A stretch of 23,723 nt of DNA from a virus: the IMG/VR virus record IMGVR_UViG_3300033388_005029, positions 1 through 23,723 of that record; one strand, given 5' to 3'. The translations under genes were made by a program, and so were the position numbers. The notes beneath the pieces were generated by a model. That model did not search any database and had not been told where the DNA came from. It saw only the letters and a program-made list of their open reading frames with translations. How positions within the stretch are numbered: the stretch's first letter is position 1; the number at the start of each line of letters is the position of its first letter. Shown in pieces: positions 5,993 to 13,289 of this stretch.

Positions 5993-7519
5993 ATGATTCT
6001 ATCAAATGTAACGCTAGATATACCAGACACGCAAGGTTGGTCGGTATATGACCCAGATATATATGCAGTAAGAATCAAAAATGCAACGACAGTAGCTATA
6101 GAGTACACGTTTGACACAGCATCAGGAAAAAATCACCCATTAGTATATAACGAATTTATAGAGCCAGTAAGCCAAAAAATATATTTCAGAGTAATGCAAA
6201 ATGTCTCAAACAAAAAAGGTGCGAAAGTATTTATTACTAAAGGTGTTCAAGGAGATGTTCAAAAGACAAGCTTACAGAGCATAGATGCAAGAACTGGTAT
6301 ATTAGATTCATTTAATAGACTTAGAGTTTCTATGAATGTAAAGCTTTTTGACGCTCAACTAGAATACGATATGCAGCCTATATTTTGGCATACAAAATTA
6401 GTAGGAAACGCAACAGCTACTCATGACGAGCCTAATTCAGCAGCAGACTTAAATGTACTAGGTGAAGGCGACAAAGTAGTGCGACAAACATTTCACTATC
6501 GTTATCAAGCAGGTGATGGACAAGCTATAAAAATGACATATACACCTACTTTGCATTCCGATAGTTATTTTGTAGTAAGAAGCACGGCTAGTGGTTCAGT
6601 GGAAGAAAATAAGATTCATCAAAACGACCCTCTAAAGTCAACAGATGGGGTGAGTGTTTGGAATGTAGACAGCTTTGACGGAACAGGTGACTCAAGAATA
6701 GACATGGACAAAGATAAGTCTCAAATACTATTTGTGGATTTAGAATGGCTATCAGTAGGTACAGTGTCGTTCGGTATTTTTGTAGACAGAAAGCTTCAGT
6801 ACGGACACATGCAGCACCACGCAAACAAGATTAGAGGTGCTTACATGACAACAGCAAATCTTCCATTGCGATATGAAATAGAGGTTATTGATGGTGATTT
6901 AGTTCAAAGAGTGGGATATTTCGATAATAAAAATGGCGTGTACTATGAGATGGTTACGCCAAATACTACATCAGGAGTATTAAAGCAAATATGTAACTCT
7001 ATTGATTCAGAAGGCGGTGTTACAGAAGAACCAGGAGTGCCTGGTGTTTTATCATCAGGAGCAGCACCAGTCATTCTCGGAGCAGGCGAAACAATCTATG
7101 CTGGTGCGAGACATGCTTTGCTTTATAACGGAATAGAAAACAGAGGTGCCTTTATACCAAAGACATGGAGAGTAGGCTCGACAGATGAACAGCTTTATGT
7201 AAGAATAGTTTACAATCCTACTGTAGTTGGTGGAACATGGGAACAAATAGAAGAAAACGGATATATATCTATCATGGAATCAGCACCAGACATAACAAGC
7301 ATCAGCGGAGGTTTAACGATAGACGATGACAATATATACGCTACTTCTCAAGCAAATAGATCATCACCAGATAAAGGTGGAAACAGTATCACGTCTAAGC
7401 TGCCTTTCGGGTTAGATATAGATGGACAAAACCCTGTGAATATAGTTATGGAAATAACAAACATAGGATCAACAACAACAGAAGTAACATATGGTGCAAA
7501 ATTTATAGAAGTAAGGTAG
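5993..7519 (+). CDS. Phage virion structural protein (fibre/spike or decoration type)
   Basis: This encodes 508 aa. It contains a block recognisable from many phage structural proteins: DSFNRLRVS (about residues 105-113), FDAQLEYDMQPIFW, VRQTFHYRYQAGDGQAIK, SQILFVDLEWLSVGTVSFG and a MTTANLPLRYEIE segment (about 282-294). The N-terminal 90 residues form a beta-rich domain and the C-terminal 150 a separate, Gly/Thr/Ser-rich beta domain. The exact virion position is unknown in the family as I know it. ATG 5993 is preferred over GTG 5990 because AAGG at 5981-5984 is then 8 nt away. Its location between terminase and portal, rather than among the tail-fibre genes, is unusual. Confidence 0.75.
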   Translation: MILSNVTLDIPDTQGWSVYDPDIYAVRIKNATTVAIEYTFDTASGKNHPLVYNEFIEPVSQKIYFRVMQNVSNKKGAKVFITKGVQGDVQKTSLQSIDARTGILDSFNRLRVSMNVKLFDAQLEYDMQPIFWHTKLVGNATATHDEPNSAADLNVLGEGDKVVRQTFHYRYQAGDGQAIKMTYTPTLHSDSYFVVRSTASGSVEENKIHQNDPLKSTDGVSVWNVDSFDGTGDSRIDMDKDKSQILFVDLEWLSVGTVSFGIFVDRKLQYGHMQHHANKIRGAYMTTANLPLRYEIEVIDGDLVQRVGYFDNKNGVYYEMVTPNTTSGVLKQICNSIDSEGGVTEEPGVPGVLSSGAAPVILGAGETIYAGARHALLYNGIENRGAFIPKTWRVGSTDEQLYVRIVYNPTVVGGTWEQIEENGYISIMESAPDITSISGGLTIDDDNIYATSQANRSSPDKGGNSITSKLPFGLDIDGQNPVNIVMEITNIGSTTTEVTYGAKFIEVR

Positions 7520-7524
7520 CTAAA

Positions 7525-7674
7525 ATGGTACACAAAATATTACAAGACTTTACATATAAAAGTTTTACATACAAAAAAGACAACACAGAGCATGCAGTAA
7601 AAAGCAAAGAATTACCAAAAGAAATAATAGAGTTTTTAAAAACAAAAGGAAGATTAAAAGTTTCATTGTTTTGA
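7525..7674 (+). CDS. Small hypothetical protein (49 aa)
   Basis: This encodes 49 aa beginning MVHKILQDFTYKSF and ending GRLKVSLF. AAGG at 7513-7516 lies 8 nt before the ATG, which follows the previous stop by only 5 nt. The pattern (short beta N-terminus, a helix ELPKEIIEFLKTKG near the end) resembles the small phage proteins often found around portal or capsid genes. It is not recognised further. Confidence 0.6.
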   Translation: MVHKILQDFTYKSFTYKKDNTEHAVKSKELPKEIIEFLKTKGRLKVSLF

Positions 7675-7699
7675 TAGGTAGCTTTTTAGATAAAAAAAA

Positions 7700-7707
7700 G
7701 ATATAAT
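7700..7707 (+). promoter_or_regulatory. -10 promoter element (GATATAAT) before the head genes
   Basis: GATATAAT, preceded by a run of eight A and followed by a 30-bp leader to the gpW-like ATG. It probably drives the head operon starting at 7738. No -35 is seen. Confidence 0.55.
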
Positions 7708-7737
7708 ACATCAAACACTTTTATGATAGGGATTTGA

Positions 7738-7959
7738 ATGACACTCTCAGAGCAACTTGCAGAAAAAAAACAAATCAAAGCCCTACTACTACAAGCTATG
7801 ACAGACAATGTTAATGCAGGCTCTCTTCTTGGATATACAACAAACTCCACAAAAGTAACCTACGAAGGTGCAACAAAGACAAATACTCTTCTTAACCAAT
7901 TAAATGCAGAGATAACTACTATAGAAGCAAATACAGCCCACTTGGATGCAATCAGATGA
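7738..7959 (+). CDS. gpW-like head-tail joining protein
   Basis: This encodes 73 aa. Size (lambda gpW is 68 aa), position directly before the portal, and the pattern of an N-terminal Ala/Leu helix, a short beta hairpin (about 36-45, STKVTYEGAT) and a C-terminal helix (TLLNQLNAEITTIEA) all match gpW. Such proteins add to the portal vertex after DNA packaging and prepare it for FII and the tail. AGGGA at 7728-7732 is the ribosome-binding site. The stop overlaps the portal ATG (ATGA). The identification rests on context and pattern rather than strong identity. Confidence 0.6.
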   Translation: MTLSEQLAEKKQIKALLLQAMTDNVNAGSLLGYTTNSTKVTYEGATKTNTLLNQLNAEITTIEANTAHLDAIR

Positions 7960-9470
7960 GTTGGTGGAATCCTTGGACTTGGAATGGATCAAAAGCATTC
8001 AATAGCCATCTTCAAAACATGAAGAAATTTGCTAGAGATAATTCTCACCCAGAAGAGCATAAAGCAAGAAGCGCACTAGAAGCAAATGTGGATGCAAGTC
8101 TATTGAGAAGAAATAACGATATAGTAGCATCGTATGCTGAGGCTCTACAGTCGGGTGTAGTTGGAACAGGTTTTACGTTACAATATAAATCCCCAGATGA
8201 TGAACTAAATAAAGAAGTTGAATTTTTTCTAGTAGACCTTTGGTCTGAATACGGAAATTGTGAGATAACAGGAAGATTTTTTAGACAAGACTTGGAAAGA
8301 TTTTTAGTAAGTGAAGCTGGAGTAATTGGCGGTTTCATGATAAGACACCATTGGGATAAAAAACTTAAAACACTATACAATACTGAAGTATTATCAACAT
8401 CTACTATAGACAGAACTAAAGTAGATTTTGCTAATGGACTATATAATGGAGTTCAGACAAACAAACTAGGACAAATTACTGGTATATGGATTTATAATAA
8501 CGCACAAAGAATTGAATCAAAACTTAATTCAATGAAAGACTTGATACTATTTGTAGATGTATGGACAGACCCACATCAGTATACAAATGTAACACCATTG
8601 GCACCAACTTTAAATACACTAGATAAATTAGCAATGTACGATGATGCAGAAGTTAAAGGTGCTAAAAAAAGAGCCGATAAATCAGTAATTATTGCGACAG
8701 AAGCCTACAGTATAATGTTAGAAGCTCAAAAACAATTTATAGCTCAAACAACAGAAGACACACCAGATAGAAGAATGGCGGAAAGAGACTATCAGCAGTT
8801 GTTAGTAGAATTCTCAGCATCAGGACTTCATGACGGTGCTATTCCTATTATGCCAGGCGCTAACACTAAAGTATGGGATTTAAAAACATCAGGTGACACA
8901 GTATACGCAGACATCAACCAAAACTCAAAGCAAATACTCTCTAAAGGTTTAGGACTTTCTCCATCAACAATAGCAGGTATGCCAGAGTCATCATATAATG
9001 TAGCACTAAAAAACACACAAGCAGATGAGAGAAAATATGCTATAGTAGGTCAAAAGATAATTGAAAAAGTTTTAAAGCAAGTATATAGAAATGCTATCGA
9101 AGCTGGATATCTTTTAGGATACTATAACATTACGAACTATTACGAAAAAAAGACAAAGTATGACAGATATTTAAAGATAACAAGAAAACAAATAGGTCAC
9201 ATAGATCCACTTAAACAAAACCTTGGAGATTCAGCAGCAGTTGAAAGTGGCTTTACTTCAACTAAAGCAGTAGTAGCAGCAAGAGGTGGCGATGTAGATG
9301 AAGTGATAGAAGATGAAATCAGCTATGAGCTAAAAAGAAAAAAAGCTTATGAAGATGCAGACCTGATATATGTCCAAACAGGTACAGAAAAACTAAAACT
9401 AGCTAAAGTAAAAGAAGAAGTTAAAAAGCAAGATATAGAAGAAACTAAAACGAAGGAAGATGATGAATAA
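7956..9470 (+). CDS. Portal protein, lambda gpB family
   Basis: This 504-aa protein forms the dodecameric ring at the packaging vertex through which terminase pumps DNA. Recognisable stretches include the N-terminal basic region with NNDIVASYAEALQSGVVGTGF (about 53-73), a conserved SSYNVALKNTQADERKY segment (about 344-360), and IDPLKQNLGDSAAVESGFTS followed by VVAARGGDVDEV (about 416-451). The last of these is the lambda-type IDP..........GF.S...V.AARG signature. The C-terminal 60 residues are charged and helical. Length is close to lambda gpB (533 aa). It overlaps the gpW-like gene before it and the protease gene after it. Confidence 0.92.
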   Translation: MSWWNPWTWNGSKAFNSHLQNMKKFARDNSHPEEHKARSALEANVDASLLRRNNDIVASYAEALQSGVVGTGFTLQYKSPDDELNKEVEFFLVDLWSEYGNCEITGRFFRQDLERFLVSEAGVIGGFMIRHHWDKKLKTLYNTEVLSTSTIDRTKVDFANGLYNGVQTNKLGQITGIWIYNNAQRIESKLNSMKDLILFVDVWTDPHQYTNVTPLAPTLNTLDKLAMYDDAEVKGAKKRADKSVIIATEAYSIMLEAQKQFIAQTTEDTPDRRMAERDYQQLLVEFSASGLHDGAIPIMPGANTKVWDLKTSGDTVYADINQNSKQILSKGLGLSPSTIAGMPESSYNVALKNTQADERKYAIVGQKIIEKVLKQVYRNAIEAGYLLGYYNITNYYEKKTKYDRYLKITRKQIGHIDPLKQNLGDSAAVESGFTSTKAVVAARGGDVDEVIEDEISYELKRKKAYEDADLIYVQTGTEKLKLAKVKEEVKKQDIEETKTKEDDE

Positions 9471-10563
9471 TATATTAATAGACTCAGACATATCATACTG
9501 GGGATTTAGTGCAAGATGGCTGTCTAGCAAACTATCTGAGATGACAGGAGAACTTCAAGTGGATATATCTTCTTATGGTGGAGATGTCTTTGAGGGTATT
9601 GACATGTTTAATCAATTAAGAAGATACTCAAAAGAAAAAGGTCATGTAACAACAGTAGGTGGCTCAAAAGTAATGAGTATAGCATCTCTTTTATTATTAG
9701 CAGGAGATACGAGAAAAGCCCACAGCAATTCAACTATAATGATTCATAAGTCTTGGACATGGTTAGCTGGAAATTCTGATGATCTTATTGCAGAATCTAA
9801 AGTATTAAATGGAATAGATATAATCTTAGCGAAGCAATATGCAAAACATATGGATGGAACTCAAGAAGAGATAATGAAAGTTATGTCGGAAGAGGGTTGG
9901 TTTGTTGGTCAAGAGCAAATAGAAGGTACTAATTTTATCAATGAATTTATTCAGCAAGATGATGAGGTTGAAATATCAGCAAAATCAAACTACAAAAAAG
10001 CAATGGCAAGATTTAGTGCAAAAGCTCAAGAAGATAATGTTAAACCTAATCTTGATGAGGTTAAGGCTTCTATTGTAGAGTGTAATGACGGAAAGTGTCC
10101 AATGGACAACAGTGGAGTAAACCATTCGAGTGTAAAAGCTTCGGCACAAATCAAAAAAACAGAAGAAGGAATTAGTATGAAATATACTGAAGAAACATAT
10201 AAAGCTTTGGAAGCAAGTAATGCCGAAGCTTTGAAAGTTGAGAGTGATAAACTTGCAACAGCTACTAAATCTTTGTCAGCGATGACGACAGAGAAAGAAA
10301 CAGCAATTACGGCATTTGCTACTCTAACAGAATCTGTAAAAGCTAAAGCTGATATGACTGTGGAAATTGTAGCAATGGCACATGAAAAAAATGTAAGCCA
10401 AGGTACGTTAGTTGCAATGATTCAAGCACCTACATTAGAAGCTGTAAAAGTTGCAGTAGTAGATGGTATGGATAGTGATGGTGCATTTGGTGCAAACAAT
10501 GGTGATGGACATTCAGCTTCTGAGCCTTGGGGTCAAATTTTAAGTAAAAAAAAGGAGTCTTAG
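9463..10563 (+). CDS. Head maturation protease (ClpP/S14 fold) fused to scaffold
   Basis: This 366-aa protein is the lambda gpC/Nu3 equivalent. Residues 1-165 are ClpP-like: SSYGGDVFEG (37-46), catalytic serine S72 in VMSIASLLLLAGD and histidine H95 in IMIHKSW. I could not place the third catalytic residue with certainty. Residues about 166-238 are a linker with two cysteines. From M239 the sequence becomes a helical scaffold ending in a Gly/Asp-rich tail. The protease clears scaffold from the prohead. ATG 9463 fits AAGGA at 9453-9457; ATG 9460 is too close. An internal start makes scaffold alone. Confidence 0.88.
   Translation: MNNILIDSDISYWGFSARWLSSKLSEMTGELQVDISSYGGDVFEGIDMFNQLRRYSKEKGHVTTVGGSKVMSIASLLLLAGDTRKAHSNSTIMIHKSWTWLAGNSDDLIAESKVLNGIDIILAKQYAKHMDGTQEEIMKVMSEEGWFVGQEQIEGTNFINEFIQQDDEVEISAKSNYKKAMARFSAKAQEDNVKPNLDEVKASIVECNDGKCPMDNSGVNHSSVKASAQIKKTEEGISMKYTEETYKALEASNAEALKVESDKLATATKSLSAMTTEKETAITAFATLTESVKAKADMTVEIVAMAHEKNVSQGTLVAMIQAPTLEAVKVAVVDGMDSDGAFGANNGDGHSASEPWGQILSKKKES
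10177..10563 (+). CDS. Nested scaffolding protein (Nu3-like, in frame within protease gene)
   Basis: An in-frame ATG at 10177 is preceded by AAGGA at 10166-10170 with 6-nt spacing, as good as any gene start here. It would give a 128-aa protein starting MKYTEETYKALEASN: about 60 residues of likely coiled coil, a second helical part (VEIVAMAHEKNVSQGTLVAM) and a Gly/Asp-rich tail. Lambda makes scaffold Nu3 in the same way, from an in-frame start inside C. The arrangement here is visible in sequence; its use is inferred by analogy. Confidence 0.65.
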   Translation: MKYTEETYKALEASNAEALKVESDKLATATKSLSAMTTEKETAITAFATLTESVKAKADMTVEIVAMAHEKNVSQGTLVAMIQAPTLEAVKVAVVDGMDSDGAFGANNGDGHSASEPWGQILSKKKES

Positions 10564-11199
10564 ATGGCAGTTTTAGAAGAAGGTAAACATTCAGCAGAAT
10601 GTTTTGTAAGTGAAGCAAATGGTGGCAGATCGAGAGAAGCTGCTAAATTAGCATCAGGTAATGATTTGGAAGCTTGTGCGGTTTTAGGTCAAGTAACTTC
10701 TGCTTCAGATGTGACAGCAGATGGTGGCAATGTTGGTGACGGTACGTCAAGTGCTTGTACTCTCGGAACACAAGCTATTAACGGTACTTATACTTTAACG
10801 TGTACAGCAGAAACAGGAGATGCAGGAACTTTTAGTGTTGTTGCACCAAATGGTGAGATTTTAGCAGAATTAACAGTTGGTGTTGCATATGTTAGCTCTC
10901 ACATTAACCTTACTATCTCTGATGGTTCGGAAGATTTTGATATCGGTGACATTTTTACTGTTGACGCTATTTTTGGTGAATACGCTATTTTTGACCCAGC
11001 AGCTTCAGATGGTACTCAGACTGCAAAAGCAGTTCTTAGAACAGGTGTTGATGCTTCAACTGCGGAACAAAACTGTGTTGTATGGGTTAGAGACTGTGAG
11101 CTTAGAGCTTCAGACTTAGGTTGGATATCAGGTATTACTGAAGTTCAAAAAAGAACAGCAATAGCATCGTTAGCTACTGTTGGAATAATTTTAAGATAA
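10564..11199 (+). CDS. Head decoration protein, lambda gpD family, with inserted beta domain
   Basis: This encodes 211 aa, about twice lambda gpD (110 aa). Residues 1-47 (FVSEANGGRSREAAKLASG, LEACAVLGQVT) and about 138-211 (FDPAASDGTQTAKAVL, the C-terminal ASLATVGIILR) are the two halves of a gpD-type trimeric capsid-stabilising protein. Between them, about 52-136, sits an inserted beta-sandwich-like segment (GTYTLTCTAETGDAGTFSVV ... INLTISDGSEDFDIGDIFTV). Similar segments occur inside other phage decoration proteins. AAAGGAG at the end of the protease gene is the ribosome-binding site, and the ATG directly follows its stop. High expression alongside the capsid gene is expected. Confidence 0.88.
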   Translation: MAVLEEGKHSAECFVSEANGGRSREAAKLASGNDLEACAVLGQVTSASDVTADGGNVGDGTSSACTLGTQAINGTYTLTCTAETGDAGTFSVVAPNGEILAELTVGVAYVSSHINLTISDGSEDFDIGDIFTVDAIFGEYAIFDPAASDGTQTAKAVLRTGVDASTAEQNCVVWVRDCELRASDLGWISGITEVQKRTAIASLATVGIILR

Positions 11200-11209
11200 G
11201 GAGCTAGAA

Positions 11210-12241
11210 ATGGCAACAATGGACATATTTGGACAAGATGCTTTTAGTATGGTCACTTTAACTGATGCAGTTAAAGAAATAGACTATAAACCCTCTCTAT
11301 TGAGAGATATGAATTTGTTTGAGAAGCAACCTTCAAGAACAAAAACAATTATGCTGGAAAAAAAGGGTGATACACTCGCATTAATTCCAGTTTCTGAGAG
11401 AGGCGCACCTCTTGACCAAGCAACAAAAGATAAAAGAGACATTAGACATGTTGACACATCTAGACTTGCTAAACAAGACGTTATCACTGCTGATGAGATT
11501 CAAAACATTAGAGCATTTGGAACTGAATCTGAATTAAAACAAGTTCAAGCAGAAGTTGCAGAAAGAATAATGTCTCTTGAAGATGATTTAGAATTAACTG
11601 AAGAGAATATGATGCTAGGTGCTGTTCAGGGTATCGTTGTAGATGCAGATGGCTCAACGGTTCTTCATAACTGGTTTGACTTCTGGGGTGTTACACAGCC
11701 TGTTGAAGTAGATTGGGATTTAGATAACGGTTCTCCTGCTCAAGGTGTTTTAGTTAAAAAGTGTAAAGCTACAATTAGAACAATGCAGAAAGCTGGTAAA
11801 GGTGTATTTACTCCTGCAACAGAAGTTATTGGTATTTGTGGAGATGCTTTTTATGATGACCTTGTAGCTCACAAAGAGGTTCAGGGCAACACGATTACAC
11901 CACAAGAAGCCGAAAGATTATCAAATGAGTTTGGTAACGCTTATGGTGCGATTAGATTTGGTAAAATTACTTGGATTAACTACAGAGGAACTGATGATGA
12001 TTCAACTGTTGCTGTTGGTGATGATAAAGTTAAATTCTTTCCAAGAAATGCAAAAGGTGTGTTTAAACATGCTCTAGCTCCTGCTGAATTTATGCCATAT
12101 GTAAATCAACCTGGTAAAGAGAGATATGCTATGACTCTTCCTGACTTAAAAAGAGCAGCTTTTGTAGAAGTAGAGCTATATTCATATCCACTCATGTATT
12201 GTACTCGTCCTGCAATGTTACTAAGAGGTAAAAGAACTTAA
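11210..12241 (+). CDS. Major capsid protein, lambda gpE family
   Basis: This 343-aa protein has the length of lambda gpE (341 aa) and HK97-fold features: an N-terminal arm (residues 1-50), an E-loop region around GDTLALIPVSERGAPLD (about 55-71), a long spine helix with SELKQVQAEVAERIMSLEDDLELTEE (about 106-131), and a C-terminal P/A-domain ending LPDLKRAAFVEVELYSYPLMYCTRPAMLL. It forms the icosahedral shell. AAGGAG at 11199-11204 (overlapping the gpD stop) is a strong ribosome-binding site. A hairpin overlaps its stop codon and may limit read-through into the downstream genes. Confidence 0.9.
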   Translation: MATMDIFGQDAFSMVTLTDAVKEIDYKPSLLRDMNLFEKQPSRTKTIMLEKKGDTLALIPVSERGAPLDQATKDKRDIRHVDTSRLAKQDVITADEIQNIRAFGTESELKQVQAEVAERIMSLEDDLELTEENMMLGAVQGIVVDADGSTVLHNWFDFWGVTQPVEVDWDLDNGSPAQGVLVKKCKATIRTMQKAGKGVFTPATEVIGICGDAFYDDLVAHKEVQGNTITPQEAERLSNEFGNAYGAIRFGKITWINYRGTDDDSTVAVGDDKVKFFPRNAKGVFKHALAPAEFMPYVNQPGKERYAMTLPDLKRAAFVEVELYSYPLMYCTRPAMLLRGKRT

Positions 12242-12251
12242 CGGTTCTTTT
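12230..12251 (+). terminator. Hairpin at the end of the capsid gene (partial terminator/attenuator)
   Basis: A perfect 8-bp stem AAAAGAAC / GTTCTTTT closes the loop TTAACG and overlaps the capsid stop codon. The T-run forms the 3' arm, so it resembles an intrinsic terminator. The next gene follows without an evident promoter, so only partial termination is likely, lowering downstream expression relative to capsid. Confidence 0.5.
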
Positions 12252-12268
12252 GCTTATAGGAGAAAATT

Positions 12269-12583
12269 ATGAATAAAAAAGTAAAAGTATTAGTAAGTTC
12301 GTTGGATTCAAATGGAGACTATCTAAAAGCAGGTACATATCCAGAAGTTGATGATAAAACTTATAAAAAACTAAAAGCTTTAAAAAACATAAGAGATTAT
12401 GATGAAAAGCTTGATGGTGAAGTGGATACAGAAACTGACAATAGTGAGCTGCAGGAAAAAGTAACTGCTCTTGAAGAAGACAAAGTTGCTCTTGATGAAA
12501 AAGTAACTGCTCTTGAAGAAGACAAAGTTGCTCTTGATGAAAAAGTAACTGCTCTTGAAGAAGACAAATTGATGAAAAAGTAA
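12269..12583 (+). CDS. Coiled-coil-repeat protein in the FI position, truncated by a frameshift
   Basis: As read, this encodes 104 aa. Residues 1-50 form a small N-terminal domain (KVKVLVSSLDSNGDYLKAG.YPEVDD); after that come tandem 14-residue units EKVTALEEDKVALD, a heptad-type coiled coil. In the third unit 7 nt are missing, so the frame runs into TAA at 12581 (ending DKLMKK). Restoring the 7 nt would give one 173-aa protein ending at 12783. AGGAG at 12258-12262 is the ribosome-binding site. Position between capsid and the FII-like gene equals lambda FI, a packaging accessory protein, but similarity in sequence is not evident. Confidence 0.7.
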   Translation: MNKKVKVLVSSLDSNGDYLKAGTYPEVDDKTYKKLKALKNIRDYDEKLDGEVDTETDNSELQEKVTALEEDKVALDEKVTALEEDKVALDEKVTALEEDKLMKK

Positions 12584-12677
12584 CTGCTCTTGAAGAAGAC
12601 AAAGTTGCTCTTGATGAAAAAGTAACTGCTCTTGAAGAAGACAAAGTTGCTCTTGATGAAAAAGTAACTGCTCTTGA
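12455..12677 (+). repeat. Tandem repeat of a 42-bp coiled-coil unit
   Basis: Units lie at 12455-12496, 12497-12538, 12539-12573 (35 bp, lacking GTTGCTC), 12574-12615, 12616-12657 and a partial unit from 12658. The full units look identical at DNA level, which indicates recent expansion or homogenisation. Long minus-strand open frames here are by-products of the repeat. Confidence 0.93.
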
Positions 12678-12783
12678 TTCCGCACTTGAAAGAGTGAAGG
12701 TTTTAGAAGGTCAACTTAAAGAGTCTATCAACCTTGCAAAAGGTACAAAACCACAAGGCTATGTAGCGCCTAAACAGGACTAA
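12571..12783 (+). pseudogene. Frameshifted 3' remainder of the coiled-coil-repeat gene
   Basis: This is an open continuation in the -1 frame relative to the upstream part: further repeat units, then a unique C-terminus (SALERVKVLEGQLKES ... KPQGYVAPKQD). It has no ATG or good start of its own before the repeats end. It therefore appears to be the displaced second half of the gene at 12269, separated by the 7-nt loss at about 12569. Confidence 0.7.
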
Positions 12784-12785
12784 TT

Positions 12786-12944
12786 ATGGCAAAGTTTGTA
12801 GAAGTAACCGAGACTTTCAACATCGGAAAAAACGAGTACAAAAAAGGAAGAAAGCTCTCTTTTAGTGATGAGCTTGCTGACAAGTATTCAAAGAAGTTGA
12901 AGCCAGCCAAAGTGCCAAGACCAGCTGCTAGTTCAGAAGGTTAA
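12786..12944 (+). CDS. Small basic protein (52 aa) before the FII-like gene
   Basis: This encodes 52 aa, MAKFVEVTETFNIGKNEYKKG followed by LSFSDELADKYSKKLKPAKVPR. The form (short beta strands ending in KKG, then a helix) resembles the small SH3-like proteins found near phage connectors. It starts 2 nt after the preceding stop, with AGGA at 12776-12779 as ribosome-binding site. It is not recognised further. Confidence 0.65.
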   Translation: MAKFVEVTETFNIGKNEYKKGRKLSFSDELADKYSKKLKPAKVPRPAASSEG

Positions 12945-12947
12945 GGT

Positions 12948-13289
12948 ATGAACCCTCAAGATTTACTAAAGAAAACTATTGCAGCGGAAGCAAGTAAGAG
13001 TAGTAGTGATTTTGAGGACATTCTTCATAGGACTGATACTAGAAGAGCTAAAATTGAATATGGAGATTTCCGTCAGATAACTAAATCTGATTTAGGTGAT
13101 AGAGATATCCAAGACGAGATTAGCTTTTTAGATGTTGCAGCTCCTTTTGTCTCAAAAGGAGACTCAATAACCTACCCTGCTACAGGAGCAGATACGGTGG
13201 ATTATTTTGTCGAATATTTTACCCTCGTTATACCAGGCATTTACAAGATTTTTGCAACTAAAAAAGTAAGAACGGGTAGTATGCTATGA
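12948..13289 (+). CDS. Head-tail connector, FII-like
   Basis: This encodes 113 aa, close in size to lambda FII (117 aa) and in the same place. The second half is beta-rich with FVSKGDSITYPATGADTVDYFVE (about 72-94), comparable to the FII core where a polar loop precedes RRGDTLTI. Such proteins cap the W-bound portal and receive the tail. GAAGG at 12936-12940 precedes ATG 12948. The stop overlaps the next ATG (ATGA). The assignment relies on position, size and secondary-structure pattern. Confidence 0.55.
   Translation: MNPQDLLKKTIAAEASKSSSDFEDILHRTDTRRAKIEYGDFRQITKSDLGDRDIQDEISFLDVAAPFVSKGDSITYPATGADTVDYFVEYFTLVIPGIYKIFATKKVRTGSML

Noticed and set aside
12574-12583. Programmed -1 frameshift as the main explanation for the repeat gene
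   Set aside because: The site is G AAA AAG rather than A AAA AAG, so one tRNA would re-pair poorly. The same string occurs in every repeat, and a 7-nt loss in one unit explains the frame more simply.
12455-12677. CRISPR array
   Set aside because: The repeats are directly adjacent 42-bp coding units with no spacers.
12267-12685. Two overlapping minus-strand open frames rich in LLQEQLLFHQ units
   Set aside because: They are reverse-strand readings of the 42-bp repeat, which has no stops in that frame. They lack ribosome-binding sites and oppose every other gene.
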